From Rhodospirillales bacterium (GTDB taxonomy: Bacteria; Pseudomonadota; Alphaproteobacteria; Rhodospirillales; SHVQ01): 61,823 bases of DNA. Each line of letters begins with the position of its first letter. Position 1 is the stretch's first letter. The notes below the pieces were generated by a model. The model was not told the origin of the DNA, did no database searches, and was given only the letters and a program-made list of their open reading frames with translations. Made by a program: the position numbers and the translations under genes. Below, in pieces: positions 1 to 7,683 of the stretch. The stretch covers positions 1 to 61,823 of the forward strand of contig SHVQ01000014.1 in assembly GCA_009694195.1 (NCBI GenBank). Reading direction: 5' to 3'.

Positions 1-132
1 GAGATAGCAGATGTTCTCGGGCGTATGGACGATGAGCGCGTCGAGCCCCTTCTCGGCCATGGTCTCGCGCACGCGCCGGAGCCGGTCCTGATATTCCTCC
101 TTGCTGAAGGCGAGCGTTTTGCGGATTTCCAT
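1..132 (-). CDS. M24 family creatinase-like hydrolase, N-terminus only (runs off window)
   Basis: Only the first 44 codons are inside the window; the gene continues past base 1. The peptide starts at an ATG (130-132) with MEIRKTLAFSKEEYQDRL and continues through a TPENICY motif. About three quarters of these residues match the start of the complete M24 gene directly upstream on the same strand, so this is a tandem duplicate of that gene. It should share the pita-bread fold of creatinases, ectoine hydrolases and prolidases. Catalytic residues lie outside the window, so its substrate and whether it binds metal cannot be judged. A palindromic repeat fills the 121-bp gap to its neighbour. Confidence 0.8.
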   Translation of the reverse strand, partial: MEIRKTLAFSKEEYQDRLRRVRETMAEKGLDALIVHTPENICYL

Positions 133-144
133 CGACTGTCTCCT

Positions 145-232
145 CGTCACCCCCGCGGAAGCGGGGTCCAGAACTCTGCTGGATTCCCGCACAGGATGCG
201 GGGAGCCCCCGCAGCCCCCTGCGCGGGAATGC
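145..232. repeat. Family A intergenic palindromic element
   Basis: Two GC-rich hairpins (CCCCGC-ggaa-GCGGGG, then TTCCCGC...GCGGGAA) are bounded by CGTCAC at one end. Similar elements lie at 3227-3296, 36076-36180, 40023-40110 and 57922-57990. It sits between the two tandem M24 genes and could act as a transcript-end or mRNA-stabilising structure. Mobility was not shown. Confidence 0.7.
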
Positions 233-253
233 CGAAGGTGAAGGATGAACGGC

Positions 254-1426
254 TCAGCTAATCACGATCAGGTCGCGCGGCTGGTAGCTGGTGAGGATCT
301 CGTTGCCCTTCTCGGTCACCAGCACCGTCTCGCTGATCGCGCACGGCAGGTCTTCGCCGCGCCGGAGGCTCTGCGGCACGTGGAACACCATGCCCGGCTT
401 CAGCACCGTCTTGTCGCCGTCCTTCAGGTCGAGGAATACGCCCTCGCCCCAGTCCGGCGGAAAGTTGAGCCCGACCGAGTAGCCGGCGCGCTTGCGGATG
501 CCGGCATCCAGCCCCGCCTTGCGCGCGGCTTCGAGCGCGGCGTTGTTGACCTCGCCCGAGGTGTTGCCGGGCTTGATCGCGGCGATCACCGCGTTCAGCA
601 CGTCGGTGGCGATCTTGGCGTTGTTGGCGAACTGGTTCGAGGGCTTGCCCATGCTGAGGGTGCGGAAGATCGGGCCGGCGTAGCGCTGGACGACGCCCGT
701 GTGCTCGACCAGCACGTTGTCGCCCTTCTCGATGACCTTGTCGGTCCACGTGGCGTGGCTGATGTACGTGCGGTGGCCGGAGCTGATGAACAGCGGGAGC
801 CCCGGGTATTCGCTGCCGAGCTCGACCATCGCCTTGTGGATGTGGGCGGCAAGCTCGTTCTCGGTCATGCCGACGCGCGCCTTCTCGACCGCCACCTTCA
901 TGCCGACGTCGGCAATGTGGCAGGCCTTGCGGAGGTACTCGATCTCCTTCGGCGACTTCACCGCGCGCTCCTTCTCGACGATGCCGGAGCCGTTCACCAC
1001 GGTGGCGTTCTTCAGCGCGGCCTTCATTTGGTCGAAGCGCTCGAACGAGATGAACGAGTAGCCGGACATCTCCATGCCGAGGCGGCCCTTGTCGAGGCCG
1101 CGCTTCTTCAGCTCGCCCGCGATGATGTCGGCCGGGTTGTCGGTGTCGAGATAGCCGATCGCGTGGTCGTCCGGGATCCAGGAGAACGCGTACGCGTTTC
1201 CGAGCTCGAGCCGGCGGGTGACGAGGAACGGGTCCTTCGCAGCCGGGATCACGAACACCTGGACGAAGTAGTAACCGGGCGTGTGATAGCCGGACGCGTA
1301 GCAGATATTTTCCGGCGTGTGGAGCATCAACGCGTCCACGCCCTTCTCCGCCATGGTCTTGCGGATGCGCTTCAGGCGGTCCTGGTATTCCTCCCGGCTG
1401 AAGGCCAGTTGTTTTCTTATCATCAT
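254..1426 (-). CDS. Creatinase/ectoine-hydrolase-like M24 family hydrolase, metal ligands missing
   Basis: The 390-residue protein has the two-domain M24 layout: an N-terminal creatinase_N-type domain (about 1-155) and a C-terminal pita-bread domain (about 160-385). In metal-dependent M24 peptidases the ligands are Asp, Asp, His, Glu, Glu. Here the first Asp region reads EHTGVVQRYAGPIF (E241 onward), the GHG motif is replaced by GYSVGLNFPPDWGEG (316-330), and only E366 of the last pair remains. This is the metal-free pattern seen in creatinase and DoeA/EutD-type ectoine hydrolases, so it probably cleaves a small C-N bond rather than a peptide. The closest paralog in the window is at 20424-21596. 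It lies downstream of a PhyH oxygenase, likely in one transcript. The substrate is unknown. Confidence 0.85.
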   Translation of the reverse strand: MMIRKQLAFSREEYQDRLKRIRKTMAEKGVDALMLHTPENICYASGYHTPGYYFVQVFVIPAAKDPFLVTRRLELGNAYAFSWIPDDHAIGYLDTDNPADIIAGELKKRGLDKGRLGMEMSGYSFISFERFDQMKAALKNATVVNGSGIVEKERAVKSPKEIEYLRKACHIADVGMKVAVEKARVGMTENELAAHIHKAMVELGSEYPGLPLFISSGHRTYISHATWTDKVIEKGDNVLVEHTGVVQRYAGPIFRTLSMGKPSNQFANNAKIATDVLNAVIAAIKPGNTSGEVNNAALEAARKAGLDAGIRKRAGYSVGLNFPPDWGEGVFLDLKDGDKTVLKPGMVFHVPQSLRRGEDLPCAISETVLVTEKGNEILTSYQPRDLIVIS

Positions 1427-1474
1427 GGGATGTTTTCCTCGCGTGACCGTGTGGAAGAACGCTGGGAACGAATC

Positions 1475-2335
1475 TCAGGAAACCTGCAGGCTCTTGCCCT
1501 CCCGGCGCGGATCGCCGGCCGCATAACCATACCCTTGCTGCCCGACGGCCGCATTGTGCGCGGCGATCGCGTCGGGGTCGAGATCGGCGGCGGGATCGGG
1601 TTCGAGATCGAAGTAGCCGTGCGTGTCCTCTCCGCGCACGAGCTTCGCCGACTCGCGCGTGTTCGCCTGGCGCACATAGGGCGGAATGTAGCGGGCGGCA
1701 AACCCGATCCGCCGCTCGTCGGCCGTGTTGGGCTTGGAGGCATGCAGCATCCGGATGTGATGGAGCGAAATCTCCCCAGGTTTCAAGACCACATTCACCG
1801 TCCTCGCTTCGTCGATGTCGTGTTGGGCCACCTGGCCGCGGCTCAGCATGTTGTCCTTGGCGTAGGTGTCCTTATGCGGGATCTGGTCGAACGCGTGGCT
1901 CCGCGGAACGAAGCGCATGGCCCCGTTTTCGACCGTCGCCGGCGTGAGCGCGAGCCAGACCGAGATGACGGCCTCCGGCGGCGTCAGTCCCCAGTAGGTC
2001 GAGTCCTGGTGCCAGGACACGAACCCCGGGTCGCGCGGCTCCTTGATCCAGCAGGAATTGCCCCACACCAGGAGGTCGGGGCCGAGCAGGTCCTCAACCA
2101 CGTCGAGGATGCGCGGATGGCGGACGAGCGCATTCGCCCACGTGAACAGAAGGTGCATCTTGCTCGTCTTGAGGTACTTGCTGTCGATGCGCGGGCGGCC
2201 GTCCCCTACCGCTTCGAACGCCTCGATCTTGGCCCGGTAGAAGGCCGCTTCGTCCTCGCTCATGACGCGGACGGGAAAGAGATAGCCCTCGCGCTTGTAA
2301 TGCTCGATCGCCTCCCCGGAGAGCGCCTTCCCCAT
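1475..2335 (-). CDS. Phytanoyl-CoA dioxygenase (PhyH) family Fe(II)/2-oxoglutarate oxygenase
   Basis: A 286-residue double-stranded beta-helix oxygenase. The iron-binding HxD lies in WHQDSTYW, the distal His in SLHHIRMLHAS, and the 2-oxoglutarate-binding Arg follows in DERRIGFAARY, so the facial triad looks intact and an active hydroxylase is expected. The start MGKALSGEAIEHYKREGY matches the N-terminal helix of the PhyH paralogs at 27109-31482. It sits 20 bp after a class II aldolase gene and 48 bp before an M24 gene on the same strand, so one transcript is likely. Oxidation of a small amine, amide or acid is possible, but the substrate is not readable. The ectoine hydroxylase signature is absent. 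Confidence 0.88.
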   Translation of the reverse strand: MGKALSGEAIEHYKREGYLFPVRVMSEDEAAFYRAKIEAFEAVGDGRPRIDSKYLKTSKMHLLFTWANALVRHPRILDVVEDLLGPDLLVWGNSCWIKEPRDPGFVSWHQDSTYWGLTPPEAVISVWLALTPATVENGAMRFVPRSHAFDQIPHKDTYAKDNMLSRGQVAQHDIDEARTVNVVLKPGEISLHHIRMLHASKPNTADERRIGFAARYIPPYVRQANTRESAKLVRGEDTHGYFDLEPDPAADLDPDAIAAHNAAVGQQGYGYAAGDPRREGKSLQVS

Positions 2336-2355
2336 CGTCGTACCTCTCCGTCCGT

Positions 2356-3147
2356 CTAGTTGCGGTACGAGGGGTCGATGCGGTCGAGCTTCCGGAGCAG
2401 CGCGTCCCAGGTGTTCTGAGCGCGCGGACGGGGATCGTTTTCCTCGATGACGGCGATGGCCTCGGCGGTCGCGTCGGAGGGAAGGAGGATCTTGGTGTTG
2501 CAGGCGAGCGTGTTCATCTGAATCTTGCAGGATTGCTCGAGGTAGTACATGCGATGGAACGCGTCCGCCATGGTCTCGCCGACCGCGAGGAGCCCGTGGT
2601 TACGCATGATCAGGCAATGCTTGTCGCCGAGGGCCTTGCCGATGCGCTCCTGCTCGTCCTCTTCGGCCTTGAGCTTCTTCTCCGGGTCCAGCTCGACGTT
2701 CAGCTCCTCGTAGTCGTAGTAAGCGACCCGGTTGTGGAACATCATGGACATCTGGTTGAGCGAGAGGAGGCCGTCGGCCATGGCGGCGACCGCCATGCCG
2801 GGCTGCGTGTGCGTATGGATCACGCACTTGGCGTCGGGCCGCGCCTTTTGCACGGCGGCGTGGATCGCGAAACCATAGGGGTTCGGCTGCAGCTTCGAAT
2901 CGCCGACCAGGTTGCCGTTCATGTCGAGGACGACGAGGCAGGACGCCGTGATCTCCTCGAACAGGAGACCGTAGGGATTGAGGAGGAAGCGCATCGGCTC
3001 GCCCTGAAGCCGGCACGAGATGTGGGTCGCGAGCAAGTCGTCCATCCCGAACATCGCGATCAGGCGGTAGGCGGCCGCGGTATCGACGCGAAGGTCGCGT
3101 TCGGTCTTTCCGCGGGTGAATTTGGCGACGGTCGCGGGTGACGGCAT
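2356..3147 (-). CDS. Class II aldolase/adducin family protein
   Basis: The 263-residue protein has the class II aldolase zinc site: H111 and H113 in CVIHTHTQPGM and H184 in MRNHGLLAVG. Members cleave or epimerise phosphorylated or unphosphorylated sugars and hydroxy-acids, or decarboxylate them. An ATG at 3147 follows an AGGAGAAACACC ribosome-binding site. It lies upstream of the PhyH and M24 genes on the same strand. A second class II aldolase at 31526-32293 also sits beside PhyH genes, so the pairing occurs twice in this window. The substrate is unknown. Confidence 0.88.
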   Translation of the reverse strand: MPSPATVAKFTRGKTERDLRVDTAAAYRLIAMFGMDDLLATHISCRLQGEPMRFLLNPYGLLFEEITASCLVVLDMNGNLVGDSKLQPNPYGFAIHAAVQKARPDAKCVIHTHTQPGMAVAAMADGLLSLNQMSMMFHNRVAYYDYEELNVELDPEKKLKAEEDEQERIGKALGDKHCLIMRNHGLLAVGETMADAFHRMYYLEQSCKIQMNTLACNTKILLPSDATAEAIAVIEENDPRPRAQNTWDALLRKLDRIDPSYRN

Positions 3148-3226
3148 GGTGTTTCTCCTGGTGTTTCCGGGGCCGCAGGGGGCCGGGTGAATTCGATCCG
3201 GAAGTGTAGCAAATCGCCAAAGGACT

Positions 3227-3296
3227 CGTCACTCCCGCGAACGCGGGAGTCCAGACCTTCGGGAAAGCCTGGGTTCCCGCTTTCGCGGGAACGACG
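3227..3296. repeat. Family A intergenic palindromic element
   Basis: The hairpins CTCCCGCGAACGCGGGAG and TTCCCGCTTTCGCGGGAA are flanked by CGTCA and GACG, so the whole element is a near palindrome. It fills most of the 157-bp gap between the dehydrogenase and the aldolase gene on the minus strand. Confidence 0.75.
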
Positions 3297-3304
3297 GCAG
3301 GCGC

Positions 3305-4336
3305 TTAGTATCCGAGGTCGAGGTCGATCCGCCGGGGCATCGGCTTACCCTTGGCGAGCGCGGCAAGGCTTTCCACGGCGTAGTCCTGGATGATCTCGTC
3401 CTTCAGCGCCCACACGCCGGACGCCGCCTGGTTGCCCGTGCAGGTCACGTTCGGCAGGCGCTGGAGATCGGTGCGCGACGGCGTCGGGAAGTGGTAGCTC
3501 GCCGGAATGGCGTTCTCGTAATTCCACCAGACGTCGCTCGCGAATCCGGCGATCTTCCAGTTCTTGAGCGCGTTATAGAGCGGCATCTCCTGGATGAGGT
3601 TGCCGCGCGCCACGTTGATGAGGAAGGACGAGGGCTTCATGCAGGCGATCTCCTTCGCCCCGATGAACGCGCGCGTCTCCTTGGTGATGGGCGTGGCGAG
3701 CACGGTGAAGTCGGCGCGCTTCAGAACCTTGTGCAGATCCTTCGGCCCGTAGACCTCGTCCGCGCACCCTTCGTTGCCGCGCTTCGGGTGCCGGCGCACG
3801 GCGATCACGGTCATCTCGAACGCCTTCGAGCGCTTGGCGACGGCGGTGCCGATCTCGCCCAGGCCGATCACGGCGACTGTCTTCCCCTTCATCATGACGC
3901 CCTTGTGCTCGGGCACGCCGCCGGGCGGCTCCCAGTGGGCATCCAGCACGGCCTTGTGCTTGTTGATGATGCGCTTGGCGCTCGCGAGCATGAGCGCCAT
4001 GGCGTGCTCGGCGACAGGAGTGCCGTTCGCGCCCCGCACGTTGCAGACCTCGATCTTCCGGCGCTTCAGCATCTTGAAGTCGAGCTCGTCGCAGCCGGCG
4101 TGCAGCCAGATGAGCGCCTTCACCTTCTTCGCCAGCTCCCAGATTCCCGGCGGCACCACCCAGCCCATCATGACATCGGCCTTGGGCGCCAGCTTGGCGA
4201 CGTCGTCGTAATCGACCTCGTAGCGCGAGAGGGCGGAACGCGGCTTCGGCGCCATCACGCGGCTGCCCTTCGGCAGCACCGTCTGAAAGCGGTCGATTTC
4301 CTTCTTCGTGGCGAACCACGTGAGCAGCACGTCCAT
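3305..4336 (-). CDS. D-isomer-specific 2-hydroxyacid dehydrogenase family protein, catalytic His replaced
   Basis: The 343-residue NAD(P)-dependent oxidoreductase fold carries the Rossmann motif VIGLGEIGTAV (156-166), the substrate Arg in NVARGN (R244) and a Glu at E274. The expected catalytic His of the usual TPHxAG motif is absent: the aligned stretch is CTGNQAASG, with N302/Q303. Reduced or altered activity is possible. The open frame extends upstream to 4501, but the chosen ATG at 4336 matches the normal family start, MDVLLTWFAT, and the upstream residues look non-coding. It is divergent from the amino-acid ABC operon, with a shared 188-bp promoter region, and heads the minus-strand aldolase-PhyH-M24 series. 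Confidence 0.85.
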   Translation of the reverse strand: MDVLLTWFATKKEIDRFQTVLPKGSRVMAPKPRSALSRYEVDYDDVAKLAPKADVMMGWVVPPGIWELAKKVKALIWLHAGCDELDFKMLKRRKIEVCNVRGANGTPVAEHAMALMLASAKRIINKHKAVLDAHWEPPGGVPEHKGVMMKGKTVAVIGLGEIGTAVAKRSKAFEMTVIAVRRHPKRGNEGCADEVYGPKDLHKVLKRADFTVLATPITKETRAFIGAKEIACMKPSSFLINVARGNLIQEMPLYNALKNWKIAGFASDVWWNYENAIPASYHFPTPSRTDLQRLPNVTCTGNQAASGVWALKDEIIQDYAVESLAALAKGKPMPRRIDLDLGY

Positions 4337-4374
4337 GGACGCTCCTCCCCCTGCTGAGAAATCCAAATTAGCCA

Positions 4375-4405
4375 TTGCCAAATTGCGGCAGCGGGTCGTT
4401 ATAAT
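4375..4405 (+). promoter_or_regulatory. Candidate sigma-70-type promoter for the amino-acid ABC operon
   Basis: TTGCCA at 4375-4380 and TATAAT at 4400-4405, 19 bp apart, lie in the AT-richer divergent region 120 bp upstream of the first permease gene. The spacing is at the long end of the normal range, so this is only a sequence-based guess. Confidence 0.35.
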
Positions 4406-4524
4406 CCCGAAAATCAAAATCACAAACGCAGAATTCGGGAGATTGCCGCAAAGGTGGTTTTTGACGTTCGTTCGCCGGGGCAACCCAACGGCCCGGCGCA
4501 CCGCACGCGTGTTTCGGAGACTCG

Positions 4525-5190
4525 ATGGACTTCTTCAGGATCGATCTCGCGCTGAAGTATGCGCCGCTTCTGCTCGAGGGGACGCTGATCACGGTCCTGC
4601 TCACCATCGGCGTGCAGATCGTTTCTCTGCTGCTCGGGCTCTTCGCGACCCTCGTGCGCCTCACGCGCATCCGGCTGCTCGTGCTGCCGATCAGCGTCTA
4701 CGTCGATTTCTTCCGGGGAACGCCGCTGCTGATTCAGCTCTATTGGGTGTTCTTCGCGCTGCCGATCATCCTGAACCGCGACGTCTCCAGCATCGTCTCG
4801 GCGATCACCGCCCTCTGCCTGCACATGGGGGCCTACCAAGCCGAAACGATCCGCGCCGGCATTCAGGCCATCCATAAAGGGCAGATGATGGCCTCCCGCG
4901 GGCTCGGGATGTCCTATGCCATGGCCATGCGGCGGGTCATTCTTCCGCAGGCGACGCGCAAAATGACCCCCGAGCTCATCAGCAACTTCGTCCAGGTGCT
5001 GAAAGGAACCGCCATCGTCTCCGTGCTCGGATTTCCGGAACTGATGTATTACGCGAACCTCGTCAACAGCTTCAGTTTCCGCTCCGTCGAGGTCTACACG
5101 TCGGTCGCGATCATCTATTTCGCCCTCGCGTTTCCGATTTCGATGTGGGCGCGCCGCTACGAGAAGACGTTGCTCAGGACGGAAGCCTAG
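4525..5190 (+). CDS. Polar amino-acid ABC transporter permease (HisM/GlnP type)
   Basis: The 221-residue membrane protein has several hydrophobic helices. The cytoplasmic EAA-type loop ASRGLGMSYAMAMRRVILPQ (about 130-149) contacts the ATPase in amino-acid importers of this family. The GGAG ribosome-binding site is 6 bp before the ATG. The companion permease starts 14 bp after its stop, and the binding protein and ATPase follow, so this is half of a heterodimeric inner-membrane channel. The specific amino acid is not predictable. The adjacent D-threonine-aldolase-like enzyme hints at a D- or hydroxy-amino acid. Confidence 0.92.
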   Translation: MDFFRIDLALKYAPLLLEGTLITVLLTIGVQIVSLLLGLFATLVRLTRIRLLVLPISVYVDFFRGTPLLIQLYWVFFALPIILNRDVSSIVSAITALCLHMGAYQAETIRAGIQAIHKGQMMASRGLGMSYAMAMRRVILPQATRKMTPELISNFVQVLKGTAIVSVLGFPELMYYANLVNSFSFRSVEVYTSVAIIYFALAFPISMWARRYEKTLLRTEA

Positions 5191-5204
5191 GTCGGAGCGG
5201 ACAG

Positions 5205-5873
5205 ATGGAGCTCTTCTTCCAGACCATGTGGCGGCTGCTCCGGGACTACCGCGGAGATATCTGGGACGCCTTTCTGCTGACGGTGCAGCTCTCGGTGATC
5301 TGCGAGATCGCGGCGCTGGCGCTCGGCCTGATCGTCGGCATCGCGCGCCTCAAGGGCAACCTCATGGTGCGCTCGGTGGCCGCGGGCTATGTCGAATTCT
5401 TCCGCGACACGCCGTTTCTCGTCCAGCTCTTCTGGTTCTACTTCGCGATGCCGGCATTGGGGCTCACCCTCGACAACTACACGACGGCCCTCGTCGCGGT
5501 CACGCTTTACATCGGCTCCTACAAGGCCGAAATCTTCCGTGCCGGCATTCAGGCGGTCCCGAGCGGACAAATGATGGCGGCGCGCGGCCTCGGGATGCCC
5601 TACAATCTCGCCATGCGGCGGATCATCGTGCCGCAGGCCGTGCGCAAGATGATCCCGCCGTTCATGAGCAGCTTCATCAACTTGATCAAATCGACGTCGT
5701 TTTGCTCGACCATCGGCGTGACGGAGCTTACGTTTAAAGGCTATTACATCGCGGAAACGACCTTCCATTCCATGGAGGTCTTGACGGCCATCGCGATCAT
5801 TTATTTCATGCTGATCTATCCGATGAACCTCTGGGTTGCGCGCCTTGAAGTCCGGCTCGCAACACGGGATTGA
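5205..5873 (+). CDS. Polar amino-acid ABC transporter permease, second subunit
   Basis: A 222-residue HisM/GlnQ-system permease similar to the preceding gene, with an EAA-type loop AARGLGMPYNLAMRRIIVPQ (about 126-145). The start is taken at ATG 5205 (MELFFQTMW). The open frame extends upstream to 5145, but that overlaps the preceding gene and does not look like a signal or helix. It should form the transmembrane heterodimer with the upstream permease. Confidence 0.92.
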   Translation: MELFFQTMWRLLRDYRGDIWDAFLLTVQLSVICEIAALALGLIVGIARLKGNLMVRSVAAGYVEFFRDTPFLVQLFWFYFAMPALGLTLDNYTTALVAVTLYIGSYKAEIFRAGIQAVPSGQMMAARGLGMPYNLAMRRIIVPQAVRKMIPPFMSSFINLIKSTSFCSTIGVTELTFKGYYIAETTFHSMEVLTAIAIIYFMLIYPMNLWVARLEVRLATRD

Positions 5874-5918
5874 AGCGGGAGACGACGCGCTCAAGGCAAG
5901 ACACGAAACCGTGAAACC

Positions 5919-5969
5919 GCCTCCCCAGGGGGCGTTCGCGGGGGATGTCCCCCGCAGACCCTGGGAGGC
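5919..5969 (+). promoter_or_regulatory. Nested stem-loop upstream of the binding-protein gene
   Basis: A perfect inner hairpin, GCGGGGGA (5938-5945) with TCCCCCGC (5948-5955), sits inside an outer stem of GCCTCCCCAG (5919-5928) with CTGGGAGGC (5961-5969). It lies between the permease and binding-protein genes, 18 bp before the latter. Such structures often protect a downstream transcript end or mark processing sites. Function here is inferred. Confidence 0.5.
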
Positions 5970-5987
5970 TCTGAAAGGGAGACGACA

Positions 5988-6800
5988 ATGCTGAAGAAAT
6001 CGATGCTGGGACTGGTGGCCGCGGCGGCTGCCGTCCTCGGATTGGGGACCGCGCCGGCCATGAGTCAAACAACGGACCTCGTGACCGAAATCCAAAACCG
6101 CGGCACGCTCAAGGTCCTGATCACCAACAACATTCCCTGGATATACAAGGACCCCAGCAAGGACAAGGACAAGTGGGTCGGCTTCAACGTCGAGCTCGCC
6201 GAGAAGCTCGCCGAAGAGATGAAGGTGAAGCTGGAGCTGATCGAGGCCGACTGGGCGACCGTGATTCCGAGCCTGCTCGCCAAGAAAGCCGACGTCATCC
6301 TCGCGCCAATGTCGCTCACCACAAAACGCGGCCTGGTCATGCACATGATCGACCCCGCGAGCTACGGCGGCAACTACCTCATCGTCCGCAAGGGCGAGAG
6401 CCGGTTCAAGACCTATGCGGACTTCAACAAGGAGGGCGTGAAGTTCTCGGCTTTCCCGAACGCCATGGAGACCATGACGCGCTCCTATTTCCCGAAAGCC
6501 GGCCTGATGATCGTGAAGGGCGACAACCCGCACACCCCGCGCCTCGAAGTCGTCGCAGGGCGCGTCGACGCCAGCATGACCGATGCAGGCAGCGCCAAGA
6601 AATTCGTGCAGGAGAACGGCGACAAGGCGGAGATCTTCAAGGCCCCGTCGGTGGTCACCACCGGCTATCACATGGGCGTCCGCAAGGAAGACCTCCACTG
6701 GGCCCAAGCGCTCAACACGTTCATCCAGGATTACCGGAACCGGGGCGTGCTGAAGGAGATGGGCGAGAGATGGGGCATTCAGACCTCGCAGAACGAATAA
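5988..6800 (+). CDS. Periplasmic amino-acid-binding protein (SBP family 3)
   Basis: The 270-residue precursor has a signal peptide: MLKKS, a hydrophobic Ala/Leu/Gly core, and a cleavage region around APAMSQ. The mature part starts like family 3 solute-binding proteins: LVTEIQNRGTLKVLITNN, then a GFNVELAEKLAEEM segment. It delivers substrate to the two permeases encoded just upstream. The AAAGGGAG ribosome-binding site is near ideal. A strong hairpin follows the stop, so the binding protein can be made in excess over the ATPase. The ligand is unknown. Confidence 0.92.
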   Translation: MLKKSMLGLVAAAAAVLGLGTAPAMSQTTDLVTEIQNRGTLKVLITNNIPWIYKDPSKDKDKWVGFNVELAEKLAEEMKVKLELIEADWATVIPSLLAKKADVILAPMSLTTKRGLVMHMIDPASYGGNYLIVRKGESRFKTYADFNKEGVKFSAFPNAMETMTRSYFPKAGLMIVKGDNPHTPRLEVVAGRVDASMTDAGSAKKFVQENGDKAEIFKAPSVVTTGYHMGVRKEDLHWAQALNTFIQDYRNRGVLKEMGERWGIQTSQNE

Positions 6801-6824
6801 TCTGACCGCCAGGATCCGAAACGC

Positions 6825-6859
6825 GTAGGGGCGGGGGCGGGCTAAACACCCGCCCCTAC
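6825..6859 (+). terminator. Strong hairpin between binding-protein and ATPase genes
   Basis: GTAGGGGCGGG (6825-6835) pairs perfectly with CCCGCCCCTAC (6849-6859) around a 13-nt loop. No T-run follows, so it is probably a partial terminator or 3'-end stabiliser that lowers expression of the downstream ATPase gene. Comparable hairpins follow the other two binding-protein genes in this window. Confidence 0.55.
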
Positions 6860-6890
6860 CCTATGCCCTAATCATTCGAGAGCACCCTCC

Positions 6891-7652
6891 ATGGCGATGG
6901 TCGAGATCCGCGGCCTGAACAAATTTTACGGGGATCACCATGTCCTCCAGGACGTGACGCTCGACGTGGAGGAAGGCGAGGTCGTCTCCGTCATCGGGCC
7001 GAGCGGATCGGGGAAGAGCACGCTCCTTCGCTGCATCAACTTCCTCGAGGAATACGAAGAAGGCTCGATCCGGGTCGACGGCCAGCTCGTCGGCAAGCGC
7101 GACGCCGGCAACGGCAAGCTCGTCCGTGATAGCGAGGCCGCGATCAACCGGTTCCGCGCTCAGATCGGCATCATCTTCCAGAGCTTCAACCTGTTTCCCC
7201 ACATGACCGTGCTCGCCAACATCATGGAGGCTCCGATCCGCGTGAAGGGCATGCGCGCGGACGAAGCGCGCACCACCGCCGAGCGCCTCCTCACCCGCTT
7301 CGGGCTCGCCGACAAGATGGCCGCCTATCCGGAAAAGCTTTCGGGCGGCCAGCAGCAGCGGGTCGCCATCGTGCGCGCGCTCGCCATGGAGCCGAAGATC
7401 GTGCTCTTCGACGAGGTGACGTCCGCCCTCGACCCCGAGCTCGCCTGGGAGGTGCTGGCCGTCATGCGCCAGCTCGCCGAGGACGGCATGACGATGTTCG
7501 TCGTCACCCACGTGATGCGGTTCGCGAAGGAAGTGTCGGACAAGGTGATTTTCCTCGACCAGGGGCGCATCGTCGAAGCCGGCGCCGCCGGGGACCTGTT
7601 CGACAGCCCCAAGAGCCCACGCCTCGTTGATTTCCTGAGCAAAGTTCTGTGA
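6891..7652 (+). CDS. Amino-acid ABC transporter ATP-binding protein (GlnQ/HisP type)
   Basis: The 253-residue ATPase has Walker [10 protein letters not shown] (about 36-44), signature LSGGQQQRV and Walker [16 protein letters not shown], followed by the switch His region VVTHVM. It energises uptake through the two permeases at 4525-5873. The ATG at 6891 or the Met two codons later could be the start; no strong ribosome-binding site is visible. A PLP enzyme follows 31 bp downstream. Confidence 0.95.
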   Translation: MAMVEIRGLNKFYGDHHVLQDVTLDVEEGEVVSVIGPSGSGKSTLLRCINFLEEYEEGSIRVDGQLVGKRDAGNGKLVRDSEAAINRFRAQIGIIFQSFNLFPHMTVLANIMEAPIRVKGMRADEARTTAERLLTRFGLADKMAAYPEKLSGGQQQRVAIVRALAMEPKIVLFDEVTSALDPELAWEVLAVMRQLAEDGMTMFVVTHVMRFAKEVSDKVIFLDQGRIVEAGAAGDLFDSPKSPRLVDFLSKVL

Positions 7653-7683
7653 TCATCAAGAACCAAAAACGGAAGGAGACACC

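Noticed and set aside
1475..2335. Ectoine hydroxylase (EctD) assignment for the PhyH genes because M24 ectoine-hydrolase-like genes are near
   Set aside because: The EctD signature around the HxD motif is absent (here WHQDSTYW and similar), and ectABC genes are not present.
245..2359. A 704-codon open frame on the plus strand
   Set aside because: Opposite-strand shadow of the M24 and PhyH genes; Arg/His/Val-rich with no domain. Common in GC-rich DNA.
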